Shown: positions 25,094 to 34,641, numbered from the stretch's first letter. The stretch is DNA of 43,147 nt from Verrucomicrobiota bacterium (GCA_013287435.1 JABDDU010000012.1:1-43147), one strand, 5' to 3'. Numbers and translations: made by a program. Notes: a model not told the origin generated them from the sequence alone.

Positions 25094-25865
25094 TTAACTC
25101 ATACGCCTGCTTAATGCGCTGTGTTTTTTGCGTGGCGACTTTGATCATTTCAGGCGGCAATCCTTTCGCAATTAACTTATCCGGATGATTTTGACTCATT
25201 AATCGACGATAGGCTGTTTTAATTTCTTCGGGTGTTGCGTGTTGAGCAATTCCTAAAATTTGATAGGCATCGCTCAATGACAGGGTATCTGATTGCGCGT
25301 GTGGACGTTGCTGTTGACCACGGTATTGCCGTTGATACTGATTTTCGTATTGATTAAATGAATAGCCAGCAATACCGAGTTCTGAACAAATATGCTCTAG
25401 CGTCGCCTTTTTGGCTGCCGATAAATTCGCGTCAGCCGATGCCATTTGCAACTGTATATCCAAAAATATTTGCAATAAGGCGGGTTGAATTTGACACACT
25501 TGACGTAATTCAAACAGTGCATGATCGACATCAAAATAGGGTTCTTTACCTTCTGAAAAAAAATGCATGGCCTGTTGCTTTAACGCTTCATTTAAGCCCA
25601 TTTTGGACATAATCGAGCGCGCCATTTGAATTTCTTTTTCAGAAACGCGGCCATCTGATTTGGCAACATATCCCATGATTTTAAAAGTATTATTAAAAAA
25701 TATTTGTTGTGATTGGGTGTGAATATTACCTTGTGCCGCTTGAAAAATTGTTTGAAAATAACCGAGATCGAATAAATGGCCAGTGATAAATCCAAGCGCC
25801 ATCCCGACGGGTCCTGCAAATAGAAGCCCGATCAGTGCACCAATTACTTTTCCTTTGAATTTCAT
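25065..25865 (-). CDS. djlA: Co-chaperone DjlA
   Basis: Type III J-domain protein anchored in the inner membrane that stimulates DnaK. The 266-residue form starts MKFKGKVIGALIGLLFAGPV, a single N-terminal membrane helix with Gly residues as in E. coli DjlA. It continues with a TerB-like central domain (IMGYVAKSDGRVSEKEIQMA) and ends with a J-domain (DAYQILGIAQHATPEEIKTA, SQNHPDKLIAKGLPPEM with the essential HPD). An upstream ATG at 25901 with AAGGG at a good distance would add 12 residues (LQSYPKTEIDP), so the start is not settled. DjlA is needed for intracellular growth in Legionella, which is family knowledge. Confidence 0.93.
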   Translation of the reverse strand: MKFKGKVIGALIGLLFAGPVGMALGFITGHLFDLGYFQTIFQAAQGNIHTQSQQIFFNNTFKIMGYVAKSDGRVSEKEIQMARSIMSKMGLNEALKQQAMHFFSEGKEPYFDVDHALFELRQVCQIQPALLQIFLDIQLQMASADANLSAAKKATLEHICSELGIAGYSFNQYENQYQRQYRGQQQRPHAQSDTLSLSDAYQILGIAQHATPEEIKTAYRRLMSQNHPDKLIAKGLPPEMIKVATQKTQRIKQAYELIKKGRGLWI

Positions 25866-25926
25866 GGGATCAATCTCAGTTTTAGGATAAGATTGTAGCA
25901 TTATCGCCCTTATTCAGGACACAACA

Positions 25927-27219
25927 ATGGTAGAAGTTCCGCATTTAGAAACGGCACTCACTGGCCCCTTATTACAGCTTGAAAAAAAGTTTTTAAGTGC
26001 GCAGGTACAGATTGAAAGTTGGTTTCGATCGCAGTGGCAATCAACACCGCCGCCATTTTATGGTTCAGTCGATTTACGTAATGCCGGTTTTAAATTAGCG
26101 CCTGTGGATACGAATTTGTTTCCCGCAGGATTTAATAATTTAAATCCAGAGATGATGGCACTGTGCGTGCAGGCGGTTCAAGCGACGATGGCGGAAAAGT
26201 GCGCGAGTGCTACGCGATTATTATTAATTCCAGAAAGCCATACCCGTAATATTTTTTATTTTGAAAATGTGGCAATGCTCGCTGAAATTTTAAAACGCGC
26301 GGGATTTGATGTGCGATTAGCATCGTTAATTTCAGATTTAAAAGAACCTTTAAAACAAATGTTGCCATCTGGACGTGAGATTATTTTAGAGCCATTGATT
26401 CGCGAAAATGATCGTGTCGGCGTGAAAGATTATTTTCCGTGTTGCATTATTTTAAATAATGATTTTTCTGCAGGAATTCCCACTATTTTAAAAAATACAA
26501 AACAAGCGTTTATGCCCGCACTAAAATTAGGTTGGTCAACTCGCTTGAAATCAGATCATTTTCGTATTTATCACAATGTCTGCGAAGAATTTGCAAAAAC
26601 AATCGATATTGATCCATGGTTAATTAATCCGTATTTTGATCATTGCGGTGAAGTGGATTTTTCGAATCAGAATAATCAAGTCTGTTTAGCAGAAAATGCA
26701 ACCGCTTTATTTGAAAAAATTCGCAAAAAATACACGGAATATAAAATTGATCAAGCGCCGTTTGTCGTCGTCAAAGCGGATCAAGGAACGTATGGCATGG
26801 CAGTCATGATGATTCGGGATCCCGCTGAACTAGCCAATTTAAATCGCAAACAACGCACGAAAATGTCATCGCTGAAAGGCGGTAGTGCGGTGACCAAAGT
26901 GATTATTCAAGAAGGTGTTTATACGTTTGAAACCGTGGGTGATGATCATGCGGTTGCGGAACCCGTTGTGTATCATATCGGTCGACACGTGGTCGGCGGA
27001 TTTTATCGCATTCATAAAAGTCGTGGCATTGATGAAAATTTAAATGCGCCTGGCATGGATTTTGTGCCGCTCGCTTTTGCAAAAAATTGTCATTTACCAC
27101 CGTATGCGCAATGTGAATTTAAAGAACACGTGAATCGATTTTATGCGTATGGCGTTGTTGGAAGATTGGCGATGGTTGCGGCGGCTATTGAAAATAGTGT
27201 GAGCGCAGCGAACAAATAA
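25927..27219 (+). CDS. gshA: Glutamate-cysteine ligase, Acidithiobacillus type
   Basis: First enzyme of glutathione synthesis, joining glutamate and cysteine with ATP. The 430-residue protein is not of the E. coli GshA or plant type. It fits the family first named from Acidithiobacillus ferrooxidans, seen in FYGSVDLRNAGFKLAPVDTN, FPAGFNNLN, LLLIPESHTRNIFYFEN and VVVKADQGTYGMAVM. The assignment is supported by the next gene being gshB, 119 bases downstream on the same strand. It is divergent from djlA with a short shared promoter region. Confidence 0.9.
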   Translation: MVEVPHLETALTGPLLQLEKKFLSAQVQIESWFRSQWQSTPPPFYGSVDLRNAGFKLAPVDTNLFPAGFNNLNPEMMALCVQAVQATMAEKCASATRLLLIPESHTRNIFYFENVAMLAEILKRAGFDVRLASLISDLKEPLKQMLPSGREIILEPLIRENDRVGVKDYFPCCIILNNDFSAGIPTILKNTKQAFMPALKLGWSTRLKSDHFRIYHNVCEEFAKTIDIDPWLINPYFDHCGEVDFSNQNNQVCLAENATALFEKIRKKYTEYKIDQAPFVVVKADQGTYGMAVMMIRDPAELANLNRKQRTKMSSLKGGSAVTKVIIQEGVYTFETVGDDHAVAEPVVYHIGRHVVGGFYRIHKSRGIDENLNAPGMDFVPLAFAKNCHLPPYAQCEFKEHVNRFYAYGVVGRLAMVAAAIENSVSAANK

Positions 27220-27338
27220 TCATTATTCAGAAACCTATGTGTAGTGAGCGAAAGCGAACGAAACAGGGTGTTTTGTAGAGAAATTAAAACAAAGCAACAA
27301 GGTTTGCTCGACATCAGAACGGAAATCGGAGCGATCGT

Positions 27339-28286
27339 ATGAACATCGGTTTTCTCATGGATTCAATCCAAAAAATAAATATTAAAAAAGACACGACATT
27401 TTCTATGCTGTTGGCATCACAAGCTCGCGGCTGGGAAAATAAAATGATTTTGCCGGAAGATATTTGGCTGCAAGATGGCATTGCATGGGGGCGAATGCAA
27501 TCCGTTGAAGTATTTGACGATGCTAATCATTACTATGAATTGGGCGATAGCGTAGAGCAACCACTGGTTGATTTGGATGCATTATTAATGCGTAAAGATC
27601 CACCGGTGACTATGGATTATATTTATTTAACGTATTTGCTAGAACAAGCAGAATCGCAAGGATTATTAGTATTAAATAAACCGTCCAGTTTGCGTGATGC
27701 GAATGAAAAATTATTTACGGCATGGTTTCCACATTGTTGTCCGAAAACTTTGGTGACGTCACAATCGGATTTAATTTTAGATTTTGTGGATTCGGTAGAA
27801 TGTGCCGTGATAAAACCACTGGATAATATGGGCGGACAATCGGTTTTTCGATTATCAGCAACCGATCCCAATCATCATGTGATTATTGAAATGGTCACAC
27901 ACCGTGGCGCAAAAAAAGTGATGGTGCAGCAATTTATTCCAGAAATTATATCGGGCGATAAAAGAATTTTGATGATTAATGGTGAACCGGTTCCGTATGC
28001 GCTGGCGCGTGTTCCAGCGAGTGATGATTTCCGCGGTAATTTAGCATCGGGCGCTGAAGGTGAAGGACGCGAATTAACAGATCGCGATCGTTGGATTTGC
28101 GAGCAAGTGGGTCCTGTGTTAAAAGAAAAAAAATTATTATTTGTGGGACTTGATGTGATCGGCGATTATTTAACGGAAATTAATGTGACCAGTCCCACTT
28201 GTGCGCGTGAATTAGATCGCTTATATAATTTAACCATTGCGTCGGATTTTTTGGATGTGATTGAAGATGAGTTATCAACTAACTAA
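27339..28286 (+). CDS. gshB: Glutathione synthetase
   Basis: ATP-grasp ligase that adds glycine to gamma-glutamylcysteine. The 315-residue sequence is close to E. coli GshB (316): FLMDSIQKINIKKDTTFSML, DLDALLMRKDPPVTMDYIY, LNKPSSLRDANEKLFTAWF, KPLDNMGGQSVFR, ISGDKRILMINGEPVPYALA and YLTEINVTSPTCARE. GGAG lies 8 bases before the start. With gshA upstream and rsmJ overlapping its 3' end by 20 bases, these form one transcript. The gap to gshA (119 bases) contains GTGAGCGAAAGCGAACGAAA, with no gene. Confidence 0.96.
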   Translation: MNIGFLMDSIQKINIKKDTTFSMLLASQARGWENKMILPEDIWLQDGIAWGRMQSVEVFDDANHYYELGDSVEQPLVDLDALLMRKDPPVTMDYIYLTYLLEQAESQGLLVLNKPSSLRDANEKLFTAWFPHCCPKTLVTSQSDLILDFVDSVECAVIKPLDNMGGQSVFRLSATDPNHHVIIEMVTHRGAKKVMVQQFIPEIISGDKRILMINGEPVPYALARVPASDDFRGNLASGAEGEGRELTDRDRWICEQVGPVLKEKKLLFVGLDVIGDYLTEINVTSPTCARELDRLYNLTIASDFLDVIEDELSTN

Positions 28287-28932
28287 AACCAACAATCGCT
28301 TATCCATTCAGTTAACAAACAACAATGCACCCGGTCCCATTTATGTTGATTTTTTACAAGGTGTATTAGCGCATCGCAAAAAATACGGTGGTGGAAAAAA
28401 TCAATTAATCGCCAAAGCGGTTGGCATAAAACCAAAAATAAAATTATCTGTGTTGGATGTCACAGCGGGATTAGGACGTGATGCCTTTGTATTAGCAACA
28501 CTGGGCTGCGATGTCGTGATGTGCGAGCGTTCGCCGATTATTTATGCGTTATTGGAAGATGGAATTTTGCGAGCCAACAAGGAAGAATGGTTTCGAAAAT
28601 TATCTTTGAAATTAGTGTATGCAGACGCAATTCACTATTTGGAAACAATCACCAATACTCTTTCTCACACTCACACTCCCGACATCATCTATATCGACCC
28701 CATGTTTCCTGAAAAAACAAAATCTGCCTTGGTCAAAAAAGAAATGCGTGTGTTGCGTGAAATCGTGGGTGATGATGTGGATTCAGAAAAATTATTCAAT
28801 GCTGCGTTATTGATTGCGAAAAAACGGGTTGTGGTAAAACGCTCCAAATTAGCGCCCACTTTAACCAATCAAAAACCCGATTTAATTTTGAAAGGAAAAA
28901 GCAGTCGGTTTGATATATACCTTAAAAAATAG
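28267..28932 (+). CDS. rsmJ: 16S rRNA (guanine-1516-N2) methyltransferase
   Basis: SAM-dependent methyltransferase modifying G1516 of 16S rRNA. The 221-residue protein has PIYVDFLQGVLAHRKKYGGG, the SAM-binding LSVLDVTAGLGRDAFVLATL, the acidic end of strand 2 (VVMCERSP), and the active-site IIYIDPMFPEK (DPMFP is typical of RsmJ). The start at ATG 28267 overlaps gshB by 20 bases, indicating coupling; a TTG at 28261 is also open. An ACTCAC-like repeat is coded as LSHTHTPD at 28659-28682, between strands 3 and 4, where relatives usually have a short loop. Confidence 0.92.
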   Translation: MSYQLTKTNNRLSIQLTNNNAPGPIYVDFLQGVLAHRKKYGGGKNQLIAKAVGIKPKIKLSVLDVTAGLGRDAFVLATLGCDVVMCERSPIIYALLEDGILRANKEEWFRKLSLKLVYADAIHYLETITNTLSHTHTPDIIYIDPMFPEKTKSALVKKEMRVLREIVGDDVDSEKLFNAALLIAKKRVVVKRSKLAPTLTNQKPDLILKGKSSRFDIYLKK

Positions 28933-28947
28933 ACGTTACTTTTCAAT

Positions 28948-30594
28948 TTAACTTCCAACCAAAATAGACTTCGCCAACCGTTGCGCTGCCTTTGAAGCAG
29001 CATCTTTATAGGGTAATAGAATTAAATCCACATCGATTTTTCGTGTTTCTGCAATTTCCATCGGATCAAAAACACTGACCGCAATTTTTCCTTTGAAACT
29101 ATTTTCTTTGACAGATGAAATTAAAATTTGATTGGTTTCATGTCGCGGAATGGTGCTCAATATCCATTTTGCTTTTTGTAGTGGCAATGATTTTGTAAAT
29201 TCCGCATCTTCTGCGTCACCGTAACGCACCTCTAAATTATTTTTTTTCCAATGACGAATTTTTTGCGGATCAAAATCAACGCCTAAAATAGACAATCCTG
29301 CATGACGTAACAGTTTTGCAATGGTTTGCCCATATCGACCGATGCCGAAAATAATCACATCACAATCCGGTTCTGGTTTGAGATTATCCGCATCAGCTTG
29401 CGATAATATTTTTTTTTCAAAAATAGAAAGCCATGGGCTAAACCATTCGTACAAAACATGCGAATACATGATCATATAAGTTGATAATGCAAAAGTAATA
29501 ATACCAACCAGTGTGATCAATCCGACAGTAGATGACTGAATATGTCCCAACGTTTCACCGAGTGCTGCAAGAATTAATGAAAATTCGCTGATTTGCGCAG
29601 CCGTTAATCCGGTTAAAAATCCAGTTCTTTTTCGATATCCCATGCGTCCCATAATAATCATCATAATCAACGGTTTTACAATTAATACAAAAAGAGACAA
29701 TACAATGGCAGGAAAAATTTGCGAAGATAATGCATTAAATTGTAATTTAACACCTAAATTAACGAAGAAAAATAACAATAAAAAATTGCGCAAAGTATCT
29801 AAACGCGATGTGAGCGTATCGCGATAATGTGTTGATGCGAGTGAAACGCCCGCTAAAAATCCGCCGACTTCTTTGCTCAATCCCAATAAATCAGCGCTGC
29901 CCGCCAAGGCAACTGCCCAAGCGATTGCAAATAAGATTAATAATTCGCGGGATTTTGCGATTTTATTTAAAATACTGGGTAGCACAAATCGTGCGAGTAT
30001 CGCAACGAGTGTTAGGATTCCAATTCCTTTGACAGCAAGCGAAAATATTTCTATGCCCAATTGCGCATGCATTTTTTCGCCAACGCCGAGTGACGATAAA
30101 ATAATGATGGCAATAATTACAATAATATCTTGTACGATCAAATAACCAATCGCGATACGTCCATACAATGAATCCATTTCATCTTTATCAGATAATAATT
30201 TTACGATAATAATCGTGCTAGAAAATGTCAGTGCGATAGCGACATAAATGGCAGTGACTGGATTAAATCCTAATAATATGCCAATCCAATATCCAATAAA
30301 TGACGTAAAAATAACTTGGCCTAATCCTGTCGCTAACGAAATAATGCCAAGCGATCGAATGGCATTAAAATCGAGTTTTAATCCGATAATAAAAAGCAGT
30401 AAAGTCACGCCGACTTTTGAAAGTAAATCAATTTCGCTCGTTGCCGTAATCCATCCTAATGCGCTAGGACCTAAAACAACACCGACGGCGATAAAAGCGA
30501 GAATGAGTGGTTGGTATAATTGAATGGCGATAAAGCCGAAGACAATAGCGAATAAAAGAAGAATAGCAAATTCGTTGTATAAACTGCCGAACAT
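28948..30594 (-). CDS. Kef/YbaL-type potassium or cation:proton antiporter
   Basis: A 548-residue CPA2-family transporter. The first 385 residues hold about twelve membrane segments, with the family signature VVLGPSALGWI, GVTLLLFIIGLKLDF, GFLAGVSLAS and GLTAAQISEFSLILAALGE. The C-terminus is a TrkA-N (RCK) nucleotide-binding domain, starting CDVIIFGIGRYGQTIAKLL with the GxGxxG loop and acidic residue (GVDFDP) for NAD(H). It differs from KefB/KefC in length and lacks a TrkA-C domain, so glutathione control should not be assumed, although gshA/gshB lie convergently next door. It follows erpA on the same strand at 41 bases. Confidence 0.88.
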   Translation of the reverse strand: MFGSLYNEFAILLLFAIVFGFIAIQLYQPLILAFIAVGVVLGPSALGWITATSEIDLLSKVGVTLLLFIIGLKLDFNAIRSLGIISLATGLGQVIFTSFIGYWIGILLGFNPVTAIYVAIALTFSSTIIIVKLLSDKDEMDSLYGRIAIGYLIVQDIIVIIAIIILSSLGVGEKMHAQLGIEIFSLAVKGIGILTLVAILARFVLPSILNKIAKSRELLILFAIAWAVALAGSADLLGLSKEVGGFLAGVSLASTHYRDTLTSRLDTLRNFLLLFFFVNLGVKLQFNALSSQIFPAIVLSLFVLIVKPLIMMIIMGRMGYRKRTGFLTGLTAAQISEFSLILAALGETLGHIQSSTVGLITLVGIITFALSTYMIMYSHVLYEWFSPWLSIFEKKILSQADADNLKPEPDCDVIIFGIGRYGQTIAKLLRHAGLSILGVDFDPQKIRHWKKNNLEVRYGDAEDAEFTKSLPLQKAKWILSTIPRHETNQILISSVKENSFKGKIAVSVFDPMEIAETRKIDVDLILLPYKDAASKAAQRLAKSILVGS

Positions 30595-30609
30595 GGAAAC
30601 ATCCTTGTG

Positions 30610-30641
30610 AAGTTAATCAACCTGCTGAGCGGGAACTACTG
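30610..30641 (-). mobile_element. Solo terminal fragment of element family B
   Basis: A 32-bp match (31 of 32) to the left end of the family B element (10906-10937), in inverse orientation, beginning CAGTAGTTCCCGCTCAGCA on the minus strand. The rest of the element is missing: the antiporter ribosome site and start follow directly. The CAG and TAG at its tip are the last sense codon and the stop codon of erpA. Confidence 0.8.
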
Positions 30642-31040
30642 GTGATCAGTGTCGTTGACACTAAATGAAGAGCCACAGCCGCACGTTGTTTTTGCATTCG
30701 GATTGCGAATAATAAATTGTGCGCCGTTGATGTCTTCACGATAATCAATTTCAGCATTTTTTAAATATTGAAAACTCATGGGATCAACGAGTAATTTTAC
30801 GGTGATGTCATCGCCGCCATTCATTTTTTTGGTAACCACAAAATCGTCATCATTAATTTCTTGATCGAAGGTAAAACCATACTGAAAACCAGAGCAGCCG
30901 CCGCCTTGAACAAATACGCGAAGATTTAAGCTTGGGTTATTTTCTTCTTCAATAAGCGAAAACACTTTTTTCGCTGCGGCATCGGTGAAAATGAGCGAGG
31001 GGGTTAATGATTTTTCTGTGGATGCTATAGGTGCTGACAT
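30636..31040 (-). CDS. erpA: Iron-sulfur cluster insertion protein ErpA
   Basis: A-type carrier that delivers Fe-S clusters to apoproteins, including isoprenoid-synthesis enzymes. The 134-residue protein contains [58 protein letters not shown] and [20 protein letters not shown], so the three cluster cysteines (GGGCSG and CGC) are present. Compared with E. coli ErpA (114) it has a longer N-terminus and six extra C-terminal residues (NDTDHQ). The last of these residues and the stop codon are contributed by the tip of a mobile element. It lies upstream of the antiporter gene on the same strand. Confidence 0.95.
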   Translation of the reverse strand: MSAPIASTEKSLTPSLIFTDAAAKKVFSLIEEENNPSLNLRVFVQGGGCSGFQYGFTFDQEINDDDFVVTKKMNGGDDITVKLLVDPMSFQYLKNAEIDYREDINGAQFIIRNPNAKTTCGCGSSFSVNDTDHQ

Positions 31041-31110
31041 CCGTAAATTATCGTCTTATTTTAAAATACTGTCAATTTTATGCTAAAATCGTGAGCTTTA
31101 GGGTGCCGCT

Positions 31111-31257
31111 ATGAGAACAATTTGCTTCATTATTGGTGTGATGTGCTTGTTTTACTACATCCCTGCGCTTTATGAGCCGCAACACATGGAACATACGATA
31201 GCAATGATTGCTTATCCCGTACATTCTGAACATCATAAACAAAATGGATATTCATAA
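31111..31257 (+). CDS. 48-residue membrane protein preceding hemJ
   Basis: A 48-residue frame with an N-terminal hydrophobic helix (TICFIIGVMCLFYYIPALY, about residues 3-21) and a His-rich tail (EPQHMEHT, PVHSEHHKQN). Its TAA stop overlaps the ATG of hemJ (TAATG), which strongly suggests coupled translation. An AGGG ribosome site lies 7 bases upstream. Its function is unknown. The His-rich tail beside two haem-synthesis genes might bind a metal or haem, which is inference. Confidence 0.6.
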   Translation: MRTICFIIGVMCLFYYIPALYEPQHMEHTIAMIAYPVHSEHHKQNGYS

Positions 31258-31679
31258 TGCAATGGATCTTAGCTTTTCATGTTATTTTTATGGTTACGTG
31301 GTTTTCAGGGCTTTTTTATTTGCCGCGTCTTTTTATGTACCATGCGTTGAGCACTGATCAAATCAGTCAGGCTCGATTTAAAATAATGGAACGCAAATTA
31401 TTTTGGATTATCATGACGCCGGCTGCGATTTTAACCGGTATTTTTGGCTTTTGGTTATTAACATTGAACTGGGAATATTATTCGCATCAACTGTGGATGC
31501 ATGCAAAATTAATACTGGTTTTGTTGCTTTGTTTCTATCATTTGTTTTGTTTTTATGTATTGCGAGAATTTAAATACGACAGAAATCGTTTTTCATCGAC
31601 GTTTTTTCGTTTTTTTAATGAAGTTCCGACAGTGTTTTTATTTGCGATTGTGATTTTGGTCATAGTGAAACCGTCATAG
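31257..31679 (+). CDS. hemJ: Protoporphyrinogen IX oxidase HemJ
   Basis: Inner membrane protein of the HemJ (UPF0093) family that oxidises protoporphyrinogen IX, replacing HemG or HemY. The 140-residue sequence shows [20 protein letters not shown] with the conserved His and Trp, YHALS, and [12 protein letters not shown] later segment, [17 protein letters not shown], carries the conserved histidine and lysine pair. Four membrane helices are evident. Its stop codon overlaps the GTG start of hemL, so the two haem enzymes are coupled. Confidence 0.9.
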   Translation: MQWILAFHVIFMVTWFSGLFYLPRLFMYHALSTDQISQARFKIMERKLFWIIMTPAAILTGIFGFWLLTLNWEYYSHQLWMHAKLILVLLLCFYHLFCFYVLREFKYDRNRFSSTFFRFFNEVPTVFLFAIVILVIVKPS

Positions 31680-33013
31680 TGATCAGTGTGAGTGTGAGCG
31701 TGAGTAAAAATTTAAAATCGAGTGAACTATTTCAAATAGCGCAACAATACATTCCTGGCGGCGTCAATTCCCCTGTCCGCGCATTTAAAGCGGTGGGTGG
31801 TGAACCCCGTTTTATTCATTCAGCAAAAGGTGCTTATTTAATCGATGCTGATGGCAACGCATTAATTGATTATGTCGGTTCATGGGGACCGATGATTTTG
31901 GGGCATGCTGATCCATTTGTCATTGATGCGGTGATTCAAGCAGCAAAAAACGGATTAAGTTTCGGTGCGCCATGTGACCATGAAATTGCATTGGCAAAAA
32001 TAATTTGTGAACGCGTGAATTCGATTGAAAAAATACGTATGGTGAATTCAGGTACGGAAGCGACAATGACCGCAATTCGTTTGGCGCGTGGCGCAACCGG
32101 TCGTGACAAAATAGTAAAATTTGAAGGGTGTTATCACGGACATGTCGATAGTTTATTGGTAAAAGCAGGTTCGGGTGCGTTAACGTTTGGAGCACCCAGT
32201 TCGCCGGGCGTGCCTGTTGGTTCAACGCAAGATACGTTGATTGCTGATTTTAATGATCTTGATTCCGTGACGCGTGTATTTGAAAAATATTCCCATCAAA
32301 TTGCATGCATTATTGTGGAACCCATCGCTGGCAATATGAATATGTTGTTACCAAAACCGCTATTTTTACAGGGTTTGCGGGATATCTGTAATCATTATGG
32401 CAGTTTATTAATTTTTGACGAAGTGATGACAGGATTTCGTGTCGGTTTTCAAGGCGCGCAAAGTTTTGTAAATGTCACACCCGATTTAACAACACTTGGA
32501 AAAATCATGGGTGGTGGAATGCCAGTGGGCGCCATCGGTGGACGAGCTGACATCATGGATCATTTATCGCCACTGGGTTCTGTTTATCAAGCGGGCACAT
32601 TGTCAGGAAATCCATTGGCGATGGCCGCCGGTCTTGCAACGATGCAGCAATTAACCCCTGAAAAATATACTCAATTAGCTGCAACCACACAAAAACTAAT
32701 GGATGGCTTAAAGACGCGCGCATTAGCGGCTGGTATACCTTTTACTGAAAATCATCATACCGGCATGTTTGGGCTTTTTTTTACAACCGCTGAAAAAGTA
32801 TCGCGATTTGCAGATGTGATGCAATGCAATTTATCGCACTTTAACGCTTTTTTTAAGGGTATGTTGGACGCCGGAATTTATTTAGCACCATCGGCCTACG
32901 AAGCAGGATTTGTTTCATTGGCGCATGGAGACAATGAAATCACGAAAACACTAGATGCCGCGGAAAGAATTTTTAATTTAATGAATGGCGCGACACTGAT
33001 CACTGATCACTGA
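31679..33013 (+). CDS. hemL: Glutamate-1-semialdehyde 2,1-aminomutase
   Basis: PLP enzyme that makes 5-aminolevulinate in the C5 pathway of haem synthesis. The sequence contains [83 protein letters not shown] and [18 protein letters not shown] with the PLP lysine. The GTG start at 31679 overlaps hemJ. The first codons read ISVSVSVS because of three GTGAGT-like hexamers, so the true start could be any of several GTG codons up to [10 protein letters not shown]. No ribosome site is clear. The 3' end holds three CACTGAT heptamers across the stop codon. Confidence 0.95.
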   Translation: MISVSVSVSKNLKSSELFQIAQQYIPGGVNSPVRAFKAVGGEPRFIHSAKGAYLIDADGNALIDYVGSWGPMILGHADPFVIDAVIQAAKNGLSFGAPCDHEIALAKIICERVNSIEKIRMVNSGTEATMTAIRLARGATGRDKIVKFEGCYHGHVDSLLVKAGSGALTFGAPSSPGVPVGSTQDTLIADFNDLDSVTRVFEKYSHQIACIIVEPIAGNMNMLLPKPLFLQGLRDICNHYGSLLIFDEVMTGFRVGFQGAQSFVNVTPDLTTLGKIMGGGMPVGAIGGRADIMDHLSPLGSVYQAGTLSGNPLAMAAGLATMQQLTPEKYTQLAATTQKLMDGLKTRALAAGIPFTENHHTGMFGLFFTTAEKVSRFADVMQCNLSHFNAFFKGMLDAGIYLAPSAYEAGFVSLAHGDNEITKTLDAAERIFNLMNGATLITDH

Positions 33014-33084
33014 TCACCCACAACACGGATTGCTTCTTCAAATTATATTCAGGATAATGAGATTTTTCCTAAAGGTCCTGTGTC

Positions 33085-34641
33085 ATGAAGCGATATCTGC
33101 AAATACTCGGTTTTCTCGCAACTGGATTTGCATTTTCATCCGCCAACGCAGTTGATTTAATGCAAGTCTATCGTCAAGCATTGCGAAGTGATCCTATCTT
33201 TGCGCAAGCGCAATCGACCTGGCAATCACAAAAAATGAGATTGCCTATTGCAGAAGCCGGTTATTTGCCGCAGGTGTCGATCGCTGCCAATTCAACGCGT
33301 GACTATTTAAAAACCAATCCTAGTTCTTTGCTGAATACAGGTGTCAGTAGTTATTCTTGGCAGTATGGTTATACATTAAATGCCTCGCAGTCGATTTTTA
33401 ATTTTCCGGTATGGGCACAAATCAGAGGTGCTGATGCAACAGTAAAAGCAGCGACTGCGTCTTATTTGGCTGCGCAGCAATCATTAATGCAACGAACTGC
33501 AACCGGTTATTTTAACGTGTTAAATGCGTATGATCAGTTGCGTTATAAAATTGCTAATAAACGTGCTGTATGGCAACAATATGTCACAGCGCGACAACAA
33601 TTTCAGGTGGGATTGATTGCAATCACGGATGAATATGATGCCCGCTCTAACTACGATCAGGTGGTTGCACAGCAAGTGGCTGCGCAAAATAATTTAAATA
33701 TTCAGTTAGAGGCGTTGCGCCAACTGACTGGGCAAAATTATATTTCTTTGAAAGGATTGGGTAAGCATTTACCGTTAATCAGTCCACAACCCAACAACAT
33801 TGATCGCTGGGTGACTATTGCCAATCAGCAAAATTATTTATTAAAAGCGCAAAATTATACGGTTATTGCTGCAATGGAAACAATTAAGCAACAGGCGGCG
33901 GGCGATTATCCTACGCTCGGTGTGCAAGGCAGTTATGGTGAAAATCATACGGTGGATAATGCGCTAGACACAGCGAACGATACAGGGAGTTTAGGATTAA
34001 ATCTTTCCTATGCGCCCATTCAAGGTGGATTGGTTATCGCTTCGACCAAACAAGCCCGTTACAATTATGCGACCGCATCGGGTTTGCTTGAGCAAACACA
34101 TCGTCAAGTGGTGAATGCAGCGCGATCCAGTTTTTTAAGCGTGTTGTCAGATGTCAGTCAAATCAAAGCCGATAAACAAAGCATTATTTCTGCGCACAAC
34201 GCAGTGCAAACGACAGAAGCGGGTTTTAAAGTAGGCACGCGCACGATGGTGGATGTGTTGAGCGCGTTGACAAGGTTATATCAAGCACAACAACAATACG
34301 CGACGGATCAATATTCATATATCAATAATTTAATCGCATTAAAAGCAGCAGCGGGCACGTTAAGTGTTTCCGATTTGCAACAAATTAATCACTGGTTGGG
34401 TAAATCCCTGCGTTTTCCAGAGCAAACGAGTGTTGCAACAGTGCCAAGTGATAATGCCAATGAAAAAATTAAAATGGATGATGGAGCCAGTGTGGATCAA
34501 TTGAAAACTACGCTACTGCAATCAACGAAACCTGTGTTTCATGATGATGTATTGAAACAGCGACAACCGATTGCAGCAAAATCTTCTGTGCAATTAGCGC
34601 CACCGCAAACAACCCTGTTGCCGCCACCCGCATCAACGTAG
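33085..34641 (+). CDS. tolC: Outer membrane channel TolC
   Basis: Trimeric outer membrane and periplasmic tunnel used by type I secretion and drug efflux. The 518-residue protein has a signal peptide (LQILGFLATGFAFSSANA) and then DLMQVYRQALRSDPIFAQAQ, the typical N-terminal TolC helix. Two repeats follow, each of long helices and two beta strands (YSWQYGYTLNASQSIFNF and SLGLNLSYAPIQGG are strand pairs). GFKVGTRTMVDVLSALTRLY marks the second repeat. The tail after about 450 is polar and Gln/Pro-rich, ending PPQTTLLPPPAST. It stands alone, and a second TolC-family gene is at 35783. Its stop overlaps convergent pdxB by 9 bases. Confidence 0.9.
   Translation: MKRYLQILGFLATGFAFSSANAVDLMQVYRQALRSDPIFAQAQSTWQSQKMRLPIAEAGYLPQVSIAANSTRDYLKTNPSSLLNTGVSSYSWQYGYTLNASQSIFNFPVWAQIRGADATVKAATASYLAAQQSLMQRTATGYFNVLNAYDQLRYKIANKRAVWQQYVTARQQFQVGLIAITDEYDARSNYDQVVAQQVAAQNNLNIQLEALRQLTGQNYISLKGLGKHLPLISPQPNNIDRWVTIANQQNYLLKAQNYTVIAAMETIKQQAAGDYPTLGVQGSYGENHTVDNALDTANDTGSLGLNLSYAPIQGGLVIASTKQARYNYATASGLLEQTHRQVVNAARSSFLSVLSDVSQIKADKQSIISAHNAVQTTEAGFKVGTRTMVDVLSALTRLYQAQQQYATDQYSYINNLIALKAAAGTLSVSDLQQINHWLGKSLRFPEQTSVATVPSDNANEKIKMDDGASVDQLKTTLLQSTKPVFHDDVLKQRQPIAAKSSVQLAPPQTTLLPPPAST

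Noticed and set aside
27220..27338. Hidden gene in the gshA-gshB gap
   Set aside because: No frame with a start and ribosome site was found apart from the gshB leader; GTGAGCGAAAGCGAACGAAA is low-complexity.
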